From NCBI RefSeq assembly GCF_003049665.1, contig NZ_PYWM01000009.1:62001-126000 (forward strand): a DNA stretch of 64,000 bases, in the 5' to 3' direction. The first letter of the stretch is position 1. Each line of letters opens with the position of its first letter. Below, in pieces: positions 58,812-64,000 of this stretch. The position numbers and the translations under genes are program-made. Below the pieces are notes generated by a model that made no database searches, was not told where the DNA came from, and saw nothing but the letters and a program-made list of their open reading frames with translations. The DNA is from Lysinibacillus mangiferihumi (GTDB lineage: Bacteria; Bacillota; Bacilli; Bacillales_A; Planococcaceae).

Positions 58812-59642
58812 CTACAAGAAAAAAGAGCTATTCGTTTCTTCTACTCGATCTAACCATTCGCTAACAAGCACATGAAAAAGATGAGATTGTTCTATTTGTA
58901 GATTATGCCCTGCTCTATCTAAGATGGAGAATGTTGCTCTTGGGAAAAATTTAAGCAAGTCAAGGGCATCTTGATAGCCGACGACCGAATCTTGCTTGCC
59001 TAATAAAAACAGACTCGGTTGTTGGAAAAGAATGTCCTTTAAAGCAAAGGAAAACCCATAGTTTTGCAGAATTTTTTCAAGAAAGTTTTCATCCGCCAGT
59101 TGACAGCCAACTAATACTTCATTCTTATATCGATTCCAGTTATATGCATCTAAGACCACTTGATGGGTGCTGAAATCGTCTACTTGTTGTTTCGTTAATG
59201 TGGCTAAAAAAGGTTGATTAGCTGCAACAATCGTATGTGCTGGCACAATGCGATCTTGCTTTTCGGGAACAATCATAGGGCAAACAAAGGCAACACCTAA
59301 AATACGATCCTCAAGTTTCTGCATGATACCTCTTGTTAAGTACCCACCATAAGATTCACCCGCTATAACAAAAGATTGACTCGGCAAAACTGTCTGGATA
59401 AATTCTACTACTGCTTCTAACATATCATCTGTATTATGGATGTGTTCATAATCTTTTGTTTTACCCATACCTGGTAAATCAAGATAAATGCGTTTCCAGC
59501 CTTCCCGTTGCGTAAAAATCGGCTCCATACATCCCTTCATCAGTCGATGATCGGGAGTAAATCCGTGGAGCATAATAATAGGTTGTCCTACACCTATCTC
59601 TTCATAATAGATTGTTGCATTCGTTACTTGACAAAATGGCAT
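58812..59642 (-). CDS. Alpha/beta hydrolase adjacent to the importer operon
   Basis: A 276-aa hydrolase. HGFTPDH is the oxyanion loop, G-E-S-Y-G-G-Y holds the nucleophile Ser, LLGKQDSVVG the Asp and RAGHNLQIE the His. It is a soluble esterase-like protein and a different subfamily from the one at 51993. GGAGGAG precedes the ATG. It lies between the regulator and the transporter on the same strand, so it is probably part of the same pathway. Confidence 0.88.
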   Translation of the reverse strand: MPFCQVTNATIYYEEIGVGQPIIMLHGFTPDHRLMKGCMEPIFTQREGWKRIYLDLPGMGKTKDYEHIHNTDDMLEAVVEFIQTVLPSQSFVIAGESYGGYLTRGIMQKLEDRILGVAFVCPMIVPEKQDRIVPAHTIVAANQPFLATLTKQQVDDFSTHQVVLDAYNWNRYKNEVLVGCQLADENFLEKILQNYGFSFALKDILFQQPSLFLLGKQDSVVGYQDALDLLKFFPRATFSILDRAGHNLQIEQSHLFHVLVSEWLDRVEETNSSFFL

Positions 59643-59714
59643 TTGAGCTCCTCCAATAATTCGACAGATATTACGAAATTATTTAAATAACATTTACAGC
59701 TTTCCCTATGCGTG

Positions 59715-62700
59715 CTAGCTCATTATTAAATCATACACAGCCATTGTTGATTCCATCGGCGTTGTTTTGAGCTCTGTTTGTAATTGTTGTACACATCTTT
59801 CATACCATTTCAATGCCAGTGAGCGGTTATTCAATTGGTAATAACTATACATTAAAAGACGATACCCTTCTTCCCAAAGTATATCTTCTTGAATTATTTT
59901 CTCTGCATAAAAAATGGCTTGTTTAAACTGATGTTGGCGCGTGGCATTTTGGGCTAATCGTTCAAGTACTTCAATATATAAAGTCTGTAACTTATCACGG
60001 TCTTGCGTCAACCAATCAATTTGCTTTTTTTCTGCATATAAAACATCTGTATAACTATGCGCAGCCAGTTGCAGCCACTCATCCGAAAAATGAGGGTCAA
60101 ACTCCTCCATCCCCAACGTATAATAATAATAAAATCGTTCGACATCAATATGCAAAAACTGAATATGCTGTAGCTGATACATATTGTTTTTGCGATGAAT
60201 AAAAAAGCTATCCTGACGGGCATTTCTCCTTGGTTCTAGCACTTTTAACAAAGTATTTAAAACAACTTTAAAATCGCGATCTACTGTCTCCACAGAACGT
60301 TCTGGCCATAACGCATGCGCAATTTCCTCTTTGGGCATATACCGTTGGCGATGACAATACAAATAAACAAAGAGCTCCTTCGATTTTTCGCGTTGCCATT
60401 CTTTATCTCCCAGTTTCTTATGATTTCTGATTAAATTTAAACTACCAAATAAATTCACTTGCATGTCATCTGCAGGATACACGATATTGCCTTCCATTTG
60501 AAAATAATTTCGTAATGTTTGAATTGTGGTATTGTTTAGCCCACAGTGTTCACTATACTGCAAAAGCTCATAAAAAATCATTAAATTTGTGGGGCCGAGA
60601 ATGGATTTTCTTTGAAAAAAATAATCATAGCCATTAGCAATACAAGTACTTGCAAAGCGCTGAAAACATTGACAAAATAGATGTGCGTTATTCTCTTGCA
60701 AGGCAATAACAGATTGATAGAAAAAAACATGCATCTCCCCATATTGATCGCCACAATCAAGAAATAGCTTATGTGCCTTCACTAGTATTTGTTTGGCTTC
60801 TTGCCACTCCTGACACGAAATCATCACCTTCACTTCAGCAAGTAAAATAAGGGCTGTCATCCAAGCATCTTGTACTTGCTCCGTTTCCTGCAAACCTAAA
60901 GCTAAATATTTTCTGGCAGCAACATAATCCCCTTGTGCATGTTTGGCAATGGCAAGTCCCATATAGGGTTCCGCCTTTACACGCGAAATATTAATGGTAT
61001 TCATTAACGTAATCGCCTTTTCATAGGCATCACAAGCCCCAGCATAATTCGGAAAATCTAATAATAGCAAGGCATGCGCTTTTCGATTGTAGCCTACTGC
61101 CTCAATAAAAATAGACTTTTCACGCACGCCTCTTCGAATGCCATGCTGAGCGGTATACCACGCTTCTTTACCATGACCTAATAGGGAGAAAACAAAGGAT
61201 GCTAAAAGCTCACTTTCCCGATGTGTAGCTACTAATTGCGGAGGCATTTCCAATCTTTCAATCAAAAGATTCTTTGCTTCCACTAGTTGACCCGTGCGTA
61301 ATAAAATCCGCACATCTACATTTGCCCTATGCAACACAGCTTCATTTAACTTGACTTCATCTATAAATTGTTGTGCCTTTTTTGCCTTTCCTAAATTCAC
61401 TAGATTCTCTGCATACTGACGTTGCAATTCTAAAAGCGCTTCCTCACTTAACGCAGCTTCCGGAGCCAATTGTAAGGCACGCATTAAATAGGGTTCTGCT
61501 AATGCAGGTTGGATTGTATCAAGATAAATGTGCGCTAATCCAGCCTGTGCCTTTGTCATATAGAGCACATCATGATTGCTTTTAGCCATCTTTTCAGTCA
61601 TTTCGTACGCATATTTAGCCTTTTCATAATAGGCTCGATATCGATGGCACTCCCCTTCAAAAAAATAGAGACGATAAAACTTCACTTTTTCCTCCGTCGA
61701 AAAACGATGAATTTTCTCTAATAGCCACTCAAACTGACCAGCTTTTACTAGATTTTCCGCATAATCTTGCAATAGTGTGCCACTAAAGTTCGAATCATTT
61801 GTTTTAAATGCATGATGTAAAATAGCATGCACATCGTTTTCTTGAACGTAAAACAAGGCAGCTTTTTTATGCAATTGAACAAATTGTTGCGGATTTTGCT
61901 GCCATTTTAATTCTAAAAATCGACGAAATAAAGCATGAAAACGGTAAAAGCCATTTTCAGCCATTGGTTGAATAAATAAATGTTTTTGCAACAACTGTTT
62001 GAATGTCTCAGCAGTTTCACTCTGATAAAACTGCGCAATTAACGCTTCGGAGAAAGTAGGAAATATCGCTAATTGAAGTAATGTCTTTTGCTCAAATTTA
62101 GGCATCTTGAAGAAAACTTCCTCCGATAAGTAAGTAAACAAGTCGTTTGAATGGATTGTTAACCAGTGGTCTAGCGCTTCATAGTTCCATTGTTCAGCTA
62201 GTAATGTGATGGAGATTGCCCAGCCTTCTGTAATGTCCAATACTATTAGTATTTCATCTTGTGACAAGTGTGTGGCTACATAGTCTTCAAAAAACACAGC
62301 AATTTCTTCAGCAGAAAATGCTAAATCCGTTTCTGTTATAAAATGAGCTTTCATCTGCATTTTTAATTTTCGAATGATATCCCATTTCGGTAGTGTTCTA
62401 GAGGCGATTATAAAATGAATATGAGGTGGCGAAAATTCAATAATTTTTTCCATAACATAGTTTATATGAAATTCATGGTCGACTAAATGATAGTCGTCAA
62501 TTACAAGTAAAAAGGAGTGTTCAATCTCACATAAACGATTGACAAATAACTTATACCAACGATTCAATTCTTCAATTTTAGGAAAGCGTGATACCTGATT
62601 CCAATTGTCAAATTGTACACCGAAGTGCGGTATGACCCGTTGAATACTATAAAGTAAATGTCTTAGAAAGGGTAATATATTATCATCCTCTTCGGAAACA

Positions 62701-62903
62701 CTATACCAAGAAAACGGGCTCGATTCCGCATGTAAAAACTGTGCTAAAATTGTGGTCTTGCCGTAACCAGCACCACTATGAATAAAAGTACAGGTGTGTT
62801 CAAGACCTTTTTTTAGTTTTTTCATCAATACAGCCCGACGAATACAATGATTGGATGGAATTGGTGGAATACATTTCGATTGAATAATAATATCTGCTGT
62901 CAT
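59715..62903 (-). CDS. MalT-like ATPase / TPR / BTAD transcriptional activator
   Basis: A 1062-aa STAND-class regulator. Walker A SGAGYGKTT is at 43-51, Walker B LLVIDDYHLVD at about 133-143, and the sensor-like SRTLPKW and LSQDEILIVLDITEGWAI follow. The middle 350-800 is TPR-rich. The end (about 810-1062) has a winged helix and a BTAD domain (CHRQRYMPKEEIAHALWPE, then HIDVERFYYYY). It is like bacterial MalT/AfsR hybrids that bind an inducer and activate nearby genes. The ATG at 62903 is the best start (GGGGAGG upstream). It likely controls the downstream importer and enzymes. Confidence 0.9.
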   Translation of the reverse strand: MTADIIIQSKCIPPIPSNHCIRRAVLMKKLKKGLEHTCTFIHSGAGYGKTTILAQFLHAESSPFSWYSVSEEDDNILPFLRHLLYSIQRVIPHFGVQFDNWNQVSRFPKIEELNRWYKLFVNRLCEIEHSFLLVIDDYHLVDHEFHINYVMEKIIEFSPPHIHFIIASRTLPKWDIIRKLKMQMKAHFITETDLAFSAEEIAVFFEDYVATHLSQDEILIVLDITEGWAISITLLAEQWNYEALDHWLTIHSNDLFTYLSEEVFFKMPKFEQKTLLQLAIFPTFSEALIAQFYQSETAETFKQLLQKHLFIQPMAENGFYRFHALFRRFLELKWQQNPQQFVQLHKKAALFYVQENDVHAILHHAFKTNDSNFSGTLLQDYAENLVKAGQFEWLLEKIHRFSTEEKVKFYRLYFFEGECHRYRAYYEKAKYAYEMTEKMAKSNHDVLYMTKAQAGLAHIYLDTIQPALAEPYLMRALQLAPEAALSEEALLELQRQYAENLVNLGKAKKAQQFIDEVKLNEAVLHRANVDVRILLRTGQLVEAKNLLIERLEMPPQLVATHRESELLASFVFSLLGHGKEAWYTAQHGIRRGVREKSIFIEAVGYNRKAHALLLLDFPNYAGACDAYEKAITLMNTINISRVKAEPYMGLAIAKHAQGDYVAARKYLALGLQETEQVQDAWMTALILLAEVKVMISCQEWQEAKQILVKAHKLFLDCGDQYGEMHVFFYQSVIALQENNAHLFCQCFQRFASTCIANGYDYFFQRKSILGPTNLMIFYELLQYSEHCGLNNTTIQTLRNYFQMEGNIVYPADDMQVNLFGSLNLIRNHKKLGDKEWQREKSKELFVYLYCHRQRYMPKEEIAHALWPERSVETVDRDFKVVLNTLLKVLEPRRNARQDSFFIHRKNNMYQLQHIQFLHIDVERFYYYYTLGMEEFDPHFSDEWLQLAAHSYTDVLYAEKKQIDWLTQDRDKLQTLYIEVLERLAQNATRQHQFKQAIFYAEKIIQEDILWEEGYRLLMYSYYQLNNRSLALKWYERCVQQLQTELKTTPMESTMAVYDLIMS

Positions 62904-63085
62904 TTTTACACTAACCTCCCCATAAGAACGGTAAGACGGGTTGTGGAATAGACTACATTCCATTCTTTTTGAATAGTTAAATTATTGACAGTTTACCATA
63001 TACTATATGTAGTTTTACATATTTCCAATGAATATTGCGACAAGCTATTATTTTATGTAGAAAATAAAAGATAGAGAAATAAAAT

Positions 63086-63117
63086 AATCCCGATTATCAT
63101 AGGAGATAATCGGGATT
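63086..63117 (-). terminator. Terminator of ddh
   Basis: AATCCCGATTATC and GATAATCGGGATT pair perfectly around six bases. On the minus strand ATTTTATTT follows, so it ends the ddh transcript. Confidence 0.85.
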
Positions 63118-63129
63118 GGGGCTTTATTT

Positions 63130-64000
63130 TTATAATAGTTCCTTACGTAATTGTTCAGCTGATTTCGGAGATAACAGACCGAACGGAATATCGAATACTG
63201 TTTTTGCACCTTTTTCACCCGCTTGACTTAAGCGGTGTGCTGCACGTGCATAAGCCACAAGGACACTTGACGTGAAGTTTGGATTACTTTCAAGTTTTAA
63301 CGAGAATTCTAAAATTTGTTTATCATTAGCGCCGCTTTCACCACTGCGAATAACGAAGCCACCATGTGGCATGCCTGTATGGTTGGCATTAAACTCATCT
63401 TCAGAGATAAAGTTTACAGTTGTGTTATACTCATCGAAATAGTTCGGCATTGTTACAATTTCTTGCTCTACTTTTGCCGCATCTGCACCTTCTTCAAGCA
63501 CTACCCAGCATTCACGTGCATGCTTTTCACGTGTAGTAAGCTCTGGATTCTCACCATTACGAACACGTTCTACAGCATCTTTGATAGGTAATGTATACTG
63601 TACAGCATTTTTAACCCCTTCAATACGACGAACTGCATCCGAGTGACCTTGACTTAAGCCATCACCCCAGAATGTATACGTTGTACCTACAGGTAATACT
63701 GCCTCGCCTAAAACACGATTTAAAGAAAATAGACCTGGATCCCAACCTACAGAGATAACAGATACTTTACCAGATTTTTGAGCAGCAGCGTCAACCGCAT
63801 CGAAAAACTCTGGAATTTTCGCATGAGTATCAAAACTATCAATTGTATTAAACCATTGCGCAAAGTGTGGACCTTGCTCAGGTAAATCTGTTGCAGAGCC
63901 ACCACATAAAATCATTACATCAATGTCATCTTGAAATTTTTCAGCATCATCTACTAAATATACGCTCGCGTTACTTGCAACGCTCACTGTTGAAGGATCG
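63130..64000 (-). CDS. ddh: meso-Diaminopimelate dehydrogenase, 5' end beyond window
   Basis: About 290 codons are visible; the frame stays open to base 64000 (a GTG at 63987 is internal). Family blocks are DVMILCGGSATDLPEQGPHFAQWF, VISVGWDPGLFSLNRV, TFWGDGLSQGHSDAVRRI and the late PHGGFVIRSG. It interconverts meso-diaminopimelate and tetrahydrodipicolinate with NADP in lysine and cell-wall synthesis. About 35 N-terminal residues holding the NADP Rossmann motif lie outside. This enzyme is classically known from B. (Lysinibacillus) sphaericus. Confidence 0.94.
   Translation of the reverse strand, partial: DPSTVSVASNASVYLVDDAEKFQDDIDVMILCGGSATDLPEQGPHFAQWFNTIDSFDTHAKIPEFFDAVDAAAQKSGKVSVISVGWDPGLFSLNRVLGEAVLPVGTTYTFWGDGLSQGHSDAVRRIEGVKNAVQYTLPIKDAVERVRNGENPELTTREKHARECWVVLEEGADAAKVEQEIVTMPNYFDEYNTTVNFISEDEFNANHTGMPHGGFVIRSGESGANDKQILEFSLKLESNPNFTSSVLVAYARAAHRLSQAGEKGAKTVFDIPFGLLSPKSAEQLRKELL

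Overview
The window is low-GC DNA with Firmicute-type ribosome binding sites. It carries a sporulation-related (gerA-type) operon, TPP and SAM-I riboswitches, parE/parC, an acetyl-type metA and a meso-diaminopimelate dehydrogenase gene. This combination points to a Bacillaceae/Planococcaceae chromosome, most likely Lysinibacillus (sphaericus/fusiformis group). The genus call is an inference from gene content, not from a database search. No tRNA, rRNA, CRISPR array, intact insertion sequence or replication origin was seen.

Bases 1-15,800 are accessory-like. They hold bluB, two GNAT acetyltransferases, a DapA-like lyase plus a cupin divergent from a LysR regulator, and an ECF sigma/anti-sigma pair. 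A TetR regulator follows, with two matching palindromic operators and a 618-aa reductase-hydrolase fusion. A cold-shock-like protein and a secreted GH10-like protein complete this part. Broken genes (ankyrin repeat, XRE regulator) and a dispersed intergenic repeat family lie between them.

Bases 15,690-22,300 are an arsenic resistance island: arsR-acr3-arsC-arsD-arsA-(HesB-like)-(flavoprotein). ArsR-type palindromes precede both arsR and the flavoprotein gene. Bases 21,600-25,600 are a gene graveyard: a TPR fragment, an internally deleted MFS transporter, the C-terminus of a YcaO-like protein, an inverted-repeat element, an intact methyltransferase and a DNA polymerase III alpha-like fragment.

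Bases 25,800-49,600 look like stable chromosome. In order they hold a SCO lipoprotein, two tandem DUF485/acetate-type symporter pairs, a TPP-riboswitch-controlled HMP-type ABC transporter with a TatD hydrolase, and topoisomerase IV (parE-parC). These are followed by plsY, a germinant receptor operon in A-C-D-B order, SAM-riboswitch-controlled metA, a lone GIY-YIG protein and panF-yhdT.

Bases 49,700-62,900 form the most interesting unit. One minus-strand run encodes a branched-chain-type (HAAT) ABC importer, a KAS III-like enzyme with a Cys-His-His triad, a PhaZ-like alpha/beta hydrolase, an SDR and an acyl-CoA ligase. A cre-like palindrome sits upstream, followed by a second alpha/beta hydrolase and a 1062-aa MalT/BTAD-type regulator. 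Together they look like a catabolite-controlled system for importing, CoA-activating and processing an unidentified organic acid or hydroxy/keto acid. The window ends inside ddh (meso-diaminopimelate dehydrogenase).
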